From Amphimedon queenslandica (taxonomy: Eukaryota; Porifera; Demospongiae; Haplosclerida; Niphatidae): 64,000 nucleotides of DNA. Below the pieces are notes generated by a model. The model was not told where the DNA came from. It was given only the letters and a program-made list of their open reading frames with translations, and ran no database searches. Positions 12,471-40,805 of this stretch are shown here, in pieces. The position numbers and the translations under genes are program-made. How positions within the stretch are numbered: the stretch's first letter is position 1; every line of letters begins with the position of its first letter. The stretch lies in contig NW_003546309.1 of assembly GCF_000090795.2 (NCBI RefSeq), forward strand, positions 32,438 through 96,437, in the 5' to 3' direction.

Positions 12471-13052
12471 CTATTAATGCTAATATTAATAATAATAATA
12501 ATAATAATAGATCCTGTGTAACTTTATTGTCTTTTAATTTCTGTGTGGGTGTGTGTGTATGTTTGTGTGTGGCACTTAATCAACTCTTGTTGTTCTATTG
12601 TGTTTTGTTTATTTTTCTCTCCTTTTATGTTTTATGTTATCAGCTAGGCAGACTATAAACTGCTGTGACTCACACTTTTATCCTCATTTTAATTATTTAC
12701 TGCAAAATTGTAACTGATTAATATTTAATATTCATTATTGGTTATAATTTATTATTGTTGTGGGTGTGGTGAGAGGCGTGGTTACAATAACTTACATCCG
12801 GTTGTCCTCGTGTTGAAGAGTTGGAGGTCCTAAAACTCAAAATTCCTTCAAAGTCCTTGCACAGTTTCCCATTGTTTACTGATATTTTAACTAGCTATAT
12901 TTGGTAAGGAGTAGAATGAGTATTCTAAAGTAGCTTGCAAATGTAACTTAGTTTGTAATGACTGCCTTTTCTTGGCCGCCATTTTAAAACAGTCCTGACA
13001 AGCTCTAGTTAACCAACGGTCTTTGTATTTCAGAGAGAAAGAGAGCCTGGCC
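12471..13052 (+). promoter_or_regulatory. Kinase 3' flank, then promoter and non-coding first exon of the RRM gene
   Basis: Just after the kinase stop lies an (AAT)n run (12485-12509). The first exon of the next gene appears to end at 12903 (TTTG, then gtaagg) and its second to begin at 13033 (tttgtatttcag), giving a 129 bp intron in the 5' leader. An ETS-like ACATCCGG sits at 12794-12801. A YY1-like GCCGCCATTTT lies inside the leader intron near 12977. The transcription start is inferred, roughly 12810-12840. Confidence 0.5.
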
Positions 13053-16000
13053 ATGTCTGGTACTAGAGATAATCGTGGTGACCGGATCATAGTCAAGAAT
13101 TATCCTACTGATACTACGAGAGGGGATCTACAGATAATGTTTGAGAAATACGGAAGGATTGATGACTGTAAGCCGAAAACAGCACCATATCAGTACTGCA
13201 TGTAAATGTACATGTAATCCCACAGCACTAGTGATGCTAATAATTATGTACTTTAAACATGATAAAAATTGCATGGATTTTATTGCAACTGTTGCACTTT
13301 TTTGGTTCAAAAAATTTGCTCGTAACCTCCTCCTCCTCTTTCTCCTTTGTTTTCACTTTTAAAGTTGGAAGAATTGATGTCTACCTCCAGAATAATCATT
13401 TATAACAAATTAGTGTATATTAGAAATTTGTCTTCAAAAATTTTGGACCTACATGTAGTAATTGATAGTTAATTAGCTATGGCTCATACTCTGCATACCT
13501 TGATAAGTTTAATGAGGTTAGATTGTGCTTGTGATTCATTCACAAAAAAAATTAAGTAATTAATCATTACAGTAAATAAAATGAGTCATTGCAAACCAGG
13601 CAAAGGCTATTATTTTTCCTAAAACTTTCTTCTACATGGCATATCATAAGGAATGAGGAAAAGTACATTGCAAATAAAAAAACATGTATTTAAATTATGT
13701 ATTATTTTTTTACTCCTGAGAATTAATAATTCATTTATTGTGTGTTGTCGCACACTCATCCACTTACAGTGTACACTCCTAAAGATAGAGACTCTGACAA
13801 GCCGAGAAACTTTACCTTCATTAGATATCGGAGACCAGAGAACGCAGAGGAAGCAATCCGTGGGATGAATGGGAGGGTGAGAGAGAGAGGGTGGGACAAG
13901 AGAGATGAGGGTAATGTGTACAATATGTATTCCTATTCACTAATGACTCTATCACTGAGGCTTACATACAAATGTAAATACATGGACTGACATTTAGTCG
14001 TTTACTTAAAGTACATGGACATACACATACTGTACATATGTATACTGAAGATTGAGTGACTGTGTGTGTGTGGGGGGACATACATGTAGCTAGTCACTTC
14101 TCTCTAATGTGACACAATGTTATCATCACTGTAGGAGATTGATGGCCATAAGCTTCAGGTTGAGTTTGCCTACAAAAGTTCCGGGGGTCCTAGAGGTAAC
14201 TTTGATAGAGGTTCACGTACTCATAGAGACGAAGGGAGGAGCAGGAGAAGGAGCTTGTCTCCTCCAAAGAGATACAGAAGCCGTAGCCCCTCACCTAAGG
14301 ACCGGTATCGGGGTAGAGAAAGAGAGAGTGATCATCATCATCATTCGAGATACCCTGAGCGTGATGTAGTGTATGTTGCTGAAGTACCGGCATACGGTGG
14401 TAACAACCCACCACCACACCAGTTCTCTATGCCCTATCCTCCCGTCCCTCCTCCTGGTGGACCCCCTATTTCAGTACCTGTTAGAATGTTTGAAGGACCC
14501 ACTCCTGTTCCCGGCCTCCCACCGCCCCCTAGTCATTTTCCTCCTCCCCCAGGGGGGCCACTGCCACCTCCCCCTCAGTCTGTACCTAGACGAAAGGCAT
14601 TACTAGACACACCTCATAACAGAGGCCCTCCTCCTCCCCCTGGGGGCAGGCATTTTGAAAGTTCTCGTGGAGGTCCTCCAGGACCCCCACCTAATCAATT
14701 TGGTCACCCTCCTCCTCATAATGAAGGTGGGTCTTATGGGCGTGGCCCTCCTCATATGGAACCTCCTCCTCATTATAGTGGAGGTGGTCCCCCTCAGTCA
14801 CGTGATCCATATTCTTCTGGTCCTCCTCCTCATCATCAGGGAGGAGGAGGAGGAGGAGGAGGAGGTAGGGATCACTCTTATAGGGATCCTCCTCTTCCTG
14901 GCGGTACAGGACCACCTCAATCAAGTAAGTTATGTTATAGATCTCCTCGTGTTGTATCTCTCTCCATTCGTCTTTTAAATGGTATTCAATTAGCATTTTT
15001 AGTTTAGCAGTTATCATGCTTTGCTGGCATACATTAAAAGTTCTACTCTGTACATTGTCTAATTCTTGCATGCACTATAATTATAAATGACACTCAAAAT
15101 GTTGGTCACACTCACCAGAGATCAGTCAACTTGAGGGCAATAATAAATAGAGACTAAGTCCTGTTAGTATTATGTTGTTCCTTGCACTCTTTGTATTATT
15201 ATAATATTAATTTAGTTTTACTGTGTTATTAGATTCTGATCTTTAAAAGCATAGTTACATGTATGAGTCCATTGTTTTAATTTGTTTATTTTAGGAGGGC
15301 CCTCGCATCAATATGACCAGTACAGGGACCAGCCTCCAAGAGGTTACTATGACAACCAGTATGCTTCTAATGCTCCTCCCCGCCCTCCCTCAGGGGGTGG
15401 GGGTTATCCCAATAATGAGAGCTATAGGTCTCAGGCCCCCTCAGGTACTGGGAATGGACAATACAGACAAGAATACGAGAACAGGGGTTCTCAGAACAAC
15501 TACTACCAGACCCCTTCACATAATGAGAGCCCAGACTATAGAGATGGTTACAGGAACGCTGGCCCTCCGATGTCAAGGGGACCTTATAATAGCCCCCCAC
15601 GGTCTAATATGCCCCCTCCTCAGACCGGGCCCAATAATAATACCAGGGACTATAACTACAATAGCAACACTAGGCCTAGGTATGATTATGATAATACCAG
15701 ACCATCTCCAAGGGGCCCTCCCCCTAGTAATAATTATCGTGAAGAGACCAACAGAGACTATTACTCTACAAACCATCCTCCGTCAAACTTTGGTCCTCCT
15801 CATCCACCCCCTCAAAGATCACCCCCTCCTCCTTTCTCTAGCCGAGGAGGAGGAGGAGGAGGAGGTAGTTTTCCCATTAGACATTCCTCTCCGCCCCCAC
15901 ACAGCAGACCAACTCATGGCAAACCAGTACCCGAGACAAGGAATGAGTATTACGTGACGCCAGAACGTGACTCAAGGGGACACGAGTCTCGTTTTGAAGG

Positions 16001-16499
16001 AGGGGGAGGGAGTAGGAGGTATGGTAACACTCCCAGCAGTGGAGGGTATAATGAAACTGGATATGATCGTTCAAGCAGCAGTACTGGATACAACAGCAGC
16101 AGCGGTGGTGGTGGTGGTGGAGGTATGTTGTCTTATTCTCAGCAGCAGCAACCTCAGGAGCTCAAGACTGGATATACAGTGACTGTTAGAGGCAGTGGGA
16201 CTGATACTGGACGAGGCAATAGTAGCAGTGTTGGAGGTAGAGGAGGAAACAGCTCGTTTTCTAGTCCTTCAAAATATTCTTACTCAATGTCCTCATTCTC
16301 AACCGGGTATGGGTCTAATACTAACAGTGGCGGACCTGTGTCACCTGATGCTGCTGGAGGAGGAGGAGGGAGTGCTGGACAGCAGAGATCAATTCTTGGA
16401 CCTTCTCCTGGTGGCTCATCCAGTGGTTCTAGAGCTGGTACTAACACCGGATATAATCCATCAGGGCAGAGTTATACTAAGCCTGGTCCACCTTTTTAG
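13053..16499 (+). CDS. RRM protein with RS segment and long prion-like Gly/Pro/Tyr-rich tail
   Basis: Four coding exons (13053-13167, 13770-13876, 14135-14924, 15295-16499) give 738 residues. An N-terminal RRM spans about residues 10-92, with RNP2-like IIVKNYP and RNP1-like RNFTFIRY; strand order and the TPKDRDSDKPRNF loop resemble SR proteins such as SRSF2 and SRSF10. A short RS segment follows (SRRRSLSPPKRYRSRSPSPK). The remaining roughly 580 residues are low complexity: proline-rich, then Gly/Ser/Tyr/Asn/Gln-rich with SYGRG, GYNSS and poly-Gly runs, like FET-type or hnRNP prion-like domains. It is probably a nuclear pre-mRNA-binding or splicing protein able to enter condensates. The exact orthologue is not clear: a single RRM with such a tail fits neither classic SR proteins nor FUS/EWS, and no RanBP2 zinc finger is seen. 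ATG 13053 is the first Met after the leader acceptor. Confidence 0.85.
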
Positions 16500-16928
16500 G
16501 TGCTCAATCAGTTAGCTTTAGTCTCTACCTCCCTCCTTCCTAACATTTTCATGACGTTCTCTTATGTAAATACTATTTTTGTTTTGTAAAGTAGTTCACA
16601 GACTAGCAACATTGCATGTGCTCCATTTAATCGAAACTTTCTACATTTTTTTTCATAGGATTTCATTTGCACTTTATCGTTTGCATTATTTTTTGTGAAT
16701 TTAATGTTGTCATTATATTTGCACATGCATCTATTATGTGCTATTTTGATTTACTTATCAATAATAATCAATATTAATGTGGATCATGAAATAAAAATTA
16801 TGCAAAAAAATTGTAATATAATTTGTCAAGTTTCCATGTGGGTGTGACCTCAGAATTGAGCTAGGGCGGGAAATTCGCACACTTTAGAGCCTCTCGTTTC
16901 ATCTCCTCTGCTCCATTACCGATCAAAG
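16500..16928. promoter_or_regulatory. 3' UTR of the RRM gene and promoter of the RSF1-like gene
   Basis: A polyadenylation hexamer AATAAA (16789-16794) lies about 290 bp past the RRM stop. The next start codon follows only 135 bp later, so the RSF1-like promoter must be compact. It contains GGCGGGAAA (16865-16873), an E2F/DP consensus on the reverse strand (TTTCCCGCC), 56 bp before the ATG. No TATA box is seen. Confidence 0.5.
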
Positions 16929-33110
<16,182 letters not shown>

Positions 33111-35052
33111 TTGAATAAAGTCTGGAGTGTTCTTATCCTCTGACGCATAGATCTCCACCAAAGGAAGCAATTCTACTATTATTTATTATCATTACTATGA
33201 TGAAGATGTTGATTTATTATTATTATTATCATTATGATTAATATAGATTATTATTTTTGTTAATATTATTATTATTATTATTTATGTTGTGTTTTTAAGT
33301 TTTCTTGGAAGGAGTTTGATTGTCAATATAGATAAGACATCTGCTGTGTGTAAGCTTACTTTGTGCGCAACCGATCGCATAGCCAATTATTATAGCAATA
33401 ATAATTATTATACTAATAATTATATGATACTATTGACAATAAGCTTCAGTTACTGTTGCCTTTTATTATTGGCATTTTTATTCATTGTCTGAGGATTTTG
33501 GTCCCATTCTGTGGCTATTATAGTCCAGTGTTTATGTCACACGGTATTATCATCTCACTCTATGTAAAGTGGGTGAGACGTGTACGTATCTACTCCTAAT
33601 GCTGAGAATTGGACACAAAGGCCTTGTTTATTCATTGCATCTCCAATACAATAGGATTTAGGGTGGTTCTATTGGTGCTTGGTTACTGCTCCTGTCCATC
33701 CACTATGTATCTCATTCCTTTCCTTTTTGAACTGTTTACAAATTTCAAGTTTAGCTTGTCATTCCCCTCCTCTCCTACTAGTGTGCTATGTGGCTCCTTG
33801 TCAGTACATGATGTCCTCCATTTGCTTTGAATGCACGACTTGTTTGGTCATTGGAGAAGTGTTGTACTCACATTGTCACTCGTACATTTTGTTGCAATAA
33901 CAAGAACCTATCTTTAGTACTTTTTTCAACAAAAAATTGCATACACATAGAGAGCTTTAGATATGCTGATTCTTTCATCATATCATCATCATATGCACAC
34001 ACTGATCTCAGTAGTGTACATGCAGCTAACCTTGCAAATTACTAGGAATAGATTATGTGTGGGATAGTCCGTGAACTTATTAGAAAGTGGTTATAATAGA
34101 TAGTTTAAGATCCACCTTAGAAAAAACACACCAAAAACACTTTGTGCATGCATGCATGCATTACTGCAACACACTATAGATATCTAGTTTTAGCTGTTAT
34201 GCATTGCAATTTTCAAGGAAAAGCATCAGTTTATTTAATCTTCCTCAAGGGTCATGGATTGTATTGATCCATGACTCATACTTTTGACTTACATGCCAGA
34301 CCCCATCAATGCTTTGTAGACCTGCATGTGTGTGGGCGTGGGATTGCTATTCGTGATGAAGACTAATACATCAAAGAATGTACGACACGTAACTGTGTGA
34401 CTGCATGATTTTGGTGTTTATGTCTACGAGCTCCTGTGATGACCGTCTAGTGTCTGTTCGTACGAGTACGTCAAGTGATAAAGGAGTGTACTATGCACGG
34501 CTCTCATTACTAACATTCTCAACACTGAACAAACACATGATTGACGACTTGACAGAATAGCTGATCGAATAATTGAATTTTATTAATGCTTAGATTGCTG
34601 CTGCTTGCTGCATTTGAAGTTTGCAAATGGAGTAAATTTCTATACACTTTTTTTTAAAACATAGACCAATTGAGACACAAAGTATAACAAGACTGCCAAA
34701 AATGAAGAGTAATTATATTAGATAGAGTCCAAGTGTGAGAGTGAGCAAGTGAGTGATATAACAAAATAATAATAATAATAATAATATATAATAATGGAGA
34801 GAGATGTGACAATTCTTTGAAATTAGTAATAATAATAATACCTGATGTGCTGTTTGGAGCATAGTAAACTGTGGTTGTTTAAAGAAAAGGAGAAAAAAAG
34901 AAAGATACAAACAAAATAGAAAAGGTATGAAAGGGGTATGACACAAAAGAAAAATAGTAGAAAGAGAGTGAGGGAGATAAAGAGAGTTTTCTAGTTCTGG
35001 AAAGCTACACAAACTATTAGTCTAATGTATGATAGAGAGGTGGTTAGTTGAC
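33111..35052. other. Convergent intergenic region (RSF1-like and SoxB 3' ends)
   Basis: The RSF1-like stop is followed within four bases by AATAAA (33114-33119), probably its polyadenylation signal, then by (ATT)n-rich sequence to about 33290. The rest is AT-rich spacer with small hairpins and no supported exon. The right-hand few hundred bases should carry the SoxB 3' UTR on the minus strand. No clear SoxB AATAAA was fixed. Confidence 0.5.
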
Positions 35053-36366
35053 CTACATCAAGTGCTGTAGGGGTAAAGTACCTCCTGCCCCATCAAGTAG
35101 AGATTCAGCACTATTCGTGAAATTTGATGAATTACTTGCTATGAAATCTGTGCATTGTGCCGATGCATTTAATAACTTGAACTCTGCAGTGGGTGGTCTG
35201 GAGGAGCCACTTGGCGGAGGGGTTTCTGTCGGACCTGGACACGAATTAGACTCTTCCAAGTAAGTGGAGATCATGTTGCGAAGGTCGCTCTCGGCACCAG
35301 AGTCATTGCTGTGGATACTGGTACAGTCATCGGAGACCTTGCAATTGCTAAGGATCACTTCAGAGTAAGAGTCGAGGCTTTCAACGGGAGAAGATGCTTT
35401 GGGCGGACTCCCTAGAGCAGAGTCCATTCCAGAGAAGACTAGAGATGTAGGAGAGGTAAGGACAGAGGCAAGGGAGCTGTTACTACGGACGGACATGGCA
35501 GCAGAGTAAGTGTTTAGGGGGTCGTTGTAGGAATTGACTATGCAGGATTGTTGGAGAGGGCCAGTAGTGCTTTGCTGAGCACAGGCTCCAGGGCCCATTG
35601 TGACTGGAACTGATGATCCAGTTGCATAGTCTGTTGGCAGTGGGCTGTGTTGCTGTCCAGTGTTTGGATATGGAGCTGTCATGTTGTTCCAACTGTGGTA
35701 GCTTGGGCTGGGGACAGTAGGCGACCTCGTGTACCCACCACTGTATCCAGTATAATAGCTATGCTGTCCATTCCCTGGAGTGTAATAATAGCCACTCTCC
35801 TGTGGATATTGCCATCTTCCTCCCGATGGTATGTGCCCAGCATGTACTATGTGCCTGCTCTGATGGTAGGGTGGCCAGCTTCCTATGCCTGGAATGATTC
35901 TGGTGTTGGTTGGGGTCTGCTTCTTTCTCTTTGGCTTGTATTTGTAGTTTGGGTGCTTCTTCATGTGTGCCTCTCTCAGTCTCTTGGCCTCATCTATGAA
36001 TGGTCGCTTGTCCTCCTCGGAGAGAGCCTTCCACTGGGTTCCCAGTCTCTTGGAGATCTCAGAGTTATGCATCTTTGGATTCTCGTCGGCAATCTTCTTT
36101 CTCATCTTCCTCGACCAGACCATGAAGGCATTCATGGGACGCTTAACCTTGTCGTCTTCCTCCATGTCAGAAGGGTTGCTCCCGTGAGGGCCACCATTCC
36201 CTGTCTGCCCGCCAACAAGTGGAGGGGAGACACTGTGCTCCAGCTCTGAAGCCTGAGGAGGTACAATCGAAGTAGAGCCAGTGGGGCCCGGCATGGCGTA
36301 GTGAGGAGGATACCCAGGCATGTTTGGCAAAGACATGATATGCATCGTACTCTCTCTCTCCAACAT
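35053..36366 (-). CDS. SoxB: SoxB-group HMG-box transcription factor
   Basis: One uninterrupted 437-codon frame. Sox proteins bind ATTGTT-type sites in the minor groove; SoxB members act in early and neural-type cell fate in animals. The HMG box (about residues 73-151) starts [15 protein letters not shown] and holds [25 protein letters not shown] and [16 protein letters not shown], nearly invariant SoxB features, with the basic C-terminal nuclear signal. Flanks are typical low complexity: a Gly/Pro-rich N-terminus and a Ser/Pro/Tyr-rich C-terminus with SYYTGYSGG-like runs. I chose ATG 36366 as the first ATG in frame; ATGs at 36345 and 36336 are alternatives. Lack of introns in the coding region is usual for SoxB genes. 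The gene lies 640 bp downstream of the IQGAP-like stop on the same strand, with its own TATA-type promoter between. Confidence 0.95.
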   Translation of the reverse strand: MLERESTMHIMSLPNMPGYPPHYAMPGPTGSTSIVPPQASELEHSVSPPLVGGQTGNGGPHGSNPSDMEEDDKVKRPMNAFMVWSRKMRKKIADENPKMHNSEISKRLGTQWKALSEEDKRPFIDEAKRLREAHMKKHPNYKYKPKRKKQTPTNTRIIPGIGSWPPYHQSRHIVHAGHIPSGGRWQYPQESGYYYTPGNGQHSYYTGYSGGYTRSPTVPSPSYHSWNNMTAPYPNTGQQHSPLPTDYATGSSVPVTMGPGACAQQSTTGPLQQSCIVNSYNDPLNTYSAAMSVRSNSSLASVLTSPTSLVFSGMDSALGSPPKASSPVESLDSYSEVILSNCKVSDDCTSIHSNDSGAESDLRNMISTYLEESNSCPGPTETPPPSGSSRPPTAEFKLLNASAQCTDFIASNSSNFTNSAESLLDGAGGTLPLQHLM

Positions 36367-36547
36367 AGATCCACTAATAGTCTCCACGGTGCAGGCTTAG
36401 CTAGGCTGGTAGGTCAGTAGTCACTACACACACGCACGGACACAGCAAGAAAAAGATAACAAACAGCTGAGAGCTAGATCAAAGACTCCACTGAGATATA
36501 GCTATTATAGTCTGCTAGATTCATGCGAGACTTTGCAGTTGAGTCTG

Positions 36548-36557
36548 CTTTTATATA
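36548..36557 (-). promoter_or_regulatory. TATA box and upstream GC-type site of SoxB
   Basis: The minus strand reads TATATAAAAG here, about 180 bp before the SoxB ATG, predicting transcription start near 36520. About 50 bp further upstream the minus strand has GCGTGGGCGGAA (about 36604-36616), an Sp/KLF/EGR-like motif. The 5' leader between start site and ATG shows no clear intron. Confidence 0.65.
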
Positions 36558-36900
36558 ACTCCTACCAGGCCACGCTTGGCTGCACTTTCGCCACATCCCA
36601 AATTCCGCCCACGCAAATTCACAATTATTATGGCATCAATGGCTAATTAATTGTTATATCAAAAATAAGTTTTTTTCTCGAATAAACATGATGGATTAGG
36701 ATAACACAATAATAATAATAATAGTAATATTGATAAAATAATAATATTGGATAAATGAAAAAATAATGATAAATATTCAAAAATTAGAAAGTAGAAAAGA
36801 TGGAGGGAGGGGAAAAGATTAAAATACACAATTTAATGACAAAATACGATTATAATTTGAAAATCAGAGCAGATATGATGACAACAATTATAATTATCAT

Positions 36901-36914
36901 TTTATTCATTTATT
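36901..36914 (-). terminator. Polyadenylation signals of the IQGAP-like gene
   Basis: Two AATAAA hexamers on the minus strand (36909-36914 and 36901-36906) lie about 95-105 bp past the IQGAP-like stop at 37008. This leaves roughly 350 bp before the SoxB TATA box, so the two transcription units are close but separate. Confidence 0.65.
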
Positions 36915-37007
36915 ATTGTACAATCAGTTCACACATGTAAGTACTATAATAGGAGAGGAGCATATAATTAAACTTTTAATGATGAGAGGAGGAGGAGAAG
37001 GATTGAA

Positions 37008-39577
37008 TCATGATTTTGAATGAACATGTATTGCAGGAGCCGACAAGTGTCTACTAACAGGCCGTGGGTTGTCTTTCTTCATGAAGCATCGACTAAGCAT
37101 CATGAGGGTCCTACGCGCATTCAATAATACCAGACCCTCCATATCAATCACCTAAGTAAAAAGAAATGGGAGACTAAGTCAAGCATTATAGTAATAACAA
37201 GTAGCCTCTAGTCTTTCATAAGTATTACACAACTGCCTCTTATCTACCTGCTCATTGTACTTAGTTATGTGAAGCATGAATGGTGTCATTGTCTTTGGTA
37301 ATCACAAACAATGCCTGTACAAAGACCAGGCCAGAATCTATAGTCTAATCTATAATAAACTAGAGGGAACACTTCTCTCTGCTATTATAATTGCGCTTAA
37401 ATTAAAAGGTACTTAATAATCTAATGTGTGAATGAAAAGGTACTATATTCTATACATGTACCTGCATATGGAATGCCTATCATAACAGTATACATATAAA
37501 CATAGATTCATACATGTACATACCACCTGTCACACTTTAAACACTGACATTAAGATTATTTCATAAGCCACATTAAGTCATTTAAAATAATGACAAGTGT
37601 GGGTCTATATACTATACACTATCCTATAATAGCACTGTCTGTACTTACGGGATCTTGGAGTCGCTGCTGCTCTAACAGATCCTCAAGGCAGAGCTTCTTT
37701 TCATAAATAGCTTTATCATTACCTGTTAATAAACAAGCATTAAGTATCTTTTATAATATAAAATATAGAATTGATCAAACTCTCTCTCTCTCTCCTTTTC
37801 AATCTAACAAAAAGTGATCATATTCTCATAGAATGATAACATATAAGTTGCTTGGTAACAAGGGACAGGTGGTTTTGCCTAATTCTCCACACTCAACCGA
37901 CAAGATATACACAAGTACATGTTCATAAGCATACATGTACACTGGACACAGTCACAACAGAACAGTATGTATAATTGTTCTTTCCACCAGCTACACAACT
38001 CGCAAGCTAGGGCTCTTAGCAAACCTTCAATATATGAAATGGAGTTAATATACACAAAACCAGACAAGTATAGCAACATAGCATAAGATTCCAAGCATTA
38101 GCTAAATTCCAATACAAAGGTATTGACGAACAGCTGAGGTTTCTAACCAATTACAATTATAATGACTGCTTCATTTGCTATTAAGGATCTTCAAACACTC
38201 TTTGCTACTCAGGCAGGCTTCTCTCTATCAGTCCTATAGCTTTGGAATTGTACATAACATACCGGTACCTATTCTCACAATATTATTAGACACAGAGACA
38301 CTCATAGTCATAAGATTACACAAGCCTCCCCATCATAAGAAGAACATGTACACAAGTACTGGACTAACTCATAACTAACCGAACACAACAAAAACAAGCT
38401 CAAACTTTAAACTGGAGACTGTTACCATAGATACATCAGGAGATCAAGTCTTCATAATAATTGCCCTCATACGCTTGTTGTCATTAAAAATTAATTGGTA
38501 TTACAAACAAGCTCACATCAAGCCATTAATATCAATCATAATACGCACTCCCACTGGACAGCCCATAAAACAATACTGAGTCTATGTATGGGGTAATGCA
38601 TGCACATCCAGTCTTGAGAAATATTAGACTTTAATGAGTTTGTCAAATAATTAAGTTGTTGACCTTCACAAAAACAAATACGTACGCACATTGTGTACAC
38701 ATTGCATACAAACACACACAACAAAACATTACCCCTACAACAACAATAATAAATAAAAAATAAAGAACAAACATAGATTGTACATACATGTACATACAGA
38801 CAAACAACCGACTGCCTTATGCCAATTTAATATACAATGTAACACGTTGACAGATTGAAATACATACAGTAAAGTCAAGGGAGCACATACACATATTTGA
38901 GATAGCAGGCAGTGTAATATGTAATACAGTATCAGCCTCACGTAGCAGGAAATCAAAGTTAACGAGTTGGAAAGAAGATACCATATCATGCGTTACACAT
39001 CTCCCACTAGCACACACACTCCATTGCTGGCTTGAAACTTGTAGGGTGAGAAAGGAGAGAGGGGTGACATGCAAGAATGCCTTCTAAAATTATATCGAAT
39101 TTCATCTGAAGCCTTTTTGGGGTGAAGAAGCATATATACTAAGGGAGAATTGAGCGTACGTGTCGTGCCATAAGCAATTAAATGTGTGTGACGTGAAAAT
39201 GTGCACATGTATATGTACATGCAGTACATGTACAAATGTACATGTACTGTATATGAGCCAATGTAGGATGCATTATTAAATAAAATTGGTATTGTAACTG
39301 ATGTATACCGTGCTGTACTTTTTTATTATTTATTTATTATTATTAATGACAATGGCATCCTGTGTACAGGTGGAGCACTACATGAGAGCATTCACCTCCC
39401 TCCCTCTCTCTCTCCCTCTTCCTCCCATTCTTTATTGTTGTAAACATAAACAAACTTTATTGTCCTCCTTCACTCCATTTTTCTCTTTCTCTCTCTCTTC
39501 TTAAATACTCATATGCCTTTAATTACATTTATCTCTTTATCTCTGCCCTCAACCTCCTTCTCTCTCTCTCTTTCTCT

Positions 39578-39631
<54 letters not shown>

Positions 39632-40746
39632 ATATAAAGTATATGGACCACATCCTGTAGCTGCAAGTGCTACACTTAGAGACAAGTGGGCATCACAATG
39701 TGCCATAAAGTCAAAACACTCCCAATCTCTCAACAATCCATTCTGTGAGAACAGAGAAATAAACTTTAAAAAGCTTTTGTCTATAAACTACTCATCAAAG
39801 GCCTCACCGCACAGGAAATGACATGGAATCTACCTCCATTGTCTTATGCAGAGAGGAATGGGCGAATGTATATGTACATGTACATACATGTACTGTACAT
39901 TGTGGTACATGCCTACCCACACACACACTAAATCAAAGAAAGACAAGTAAAATAATAATAAGATAATGTAGTAGTGTACTATTGCAAATCAGATGTGCAT
40001 CTATGTACATGCAATAATACATTTGTATTGCTCTTTATTCAAATTGTGCATGTAGTAGTTTGCTGCAATTAAGGTAAGAGGACAGTCCAGCATGCAGGAC
40101 TACACTTTATCCATGCATGTACATGTAAATGTACGTGTATATCTATTTCTGTCACTTGAAGCATACAAATTTGTACAAATCACAGACACACGGGCACAAA
40201 AGACTGAGAAAATGTTATTGTCACTTATTTTCAGTTGAAATATGATACTGCATTAAATTTAATCATATGTACATGTACATATGTACATGTACATGTATAT
40301 AAAGTACATTAGGGACCCATTTTATTGACATGGTGATGGCTAGTGAGATTGCTAATGGTTCAATTAATGTACATTAAATAATTAAAGGACATGACTAGAC
40401 TCTTCCTCTCTATAAATGTCGACAATATAAATGTTTTCTAACCTTTTTGATGTACAGTGATACTGTATATACCAGGCTCAACACAAAATATGGCATAGTA
40501 CATAGTTCCTCGCCTATGGACAAGAATAACAACACAATAACAACAACAACAATAGCAACAACAATAATAACAACAACAATAACAATAATAATAATAATAC
40601 CTTTGTACTGGTATGCCAGGTGATTCAACAATGACTCCAGCCTTCTCTAGCTGAGAATGACTAAACTTGTACACACCTCTTTGTTTTCGGAACATCCCTG
40701 GTTGAGGCAATTGCTAAAGAGAGAAAAAAGAGAAAGAGAGAGAGGG

Positions 40747-40805
<59 letters not shown>

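Noticed and set aside
14691-15071. Antisense frame opposite the RRM-protein tail
   Set aside because: Repetitive Gly/Pro codons on the sense strand create open frames on both strands; no independent start, splice or family signal.
33679-33900. Small hydrophobic frames in the RSF1-SoxB spacer
   Set aside because: Two frames overlap on the same strand without codon-like bias or similarity; likely spacer.
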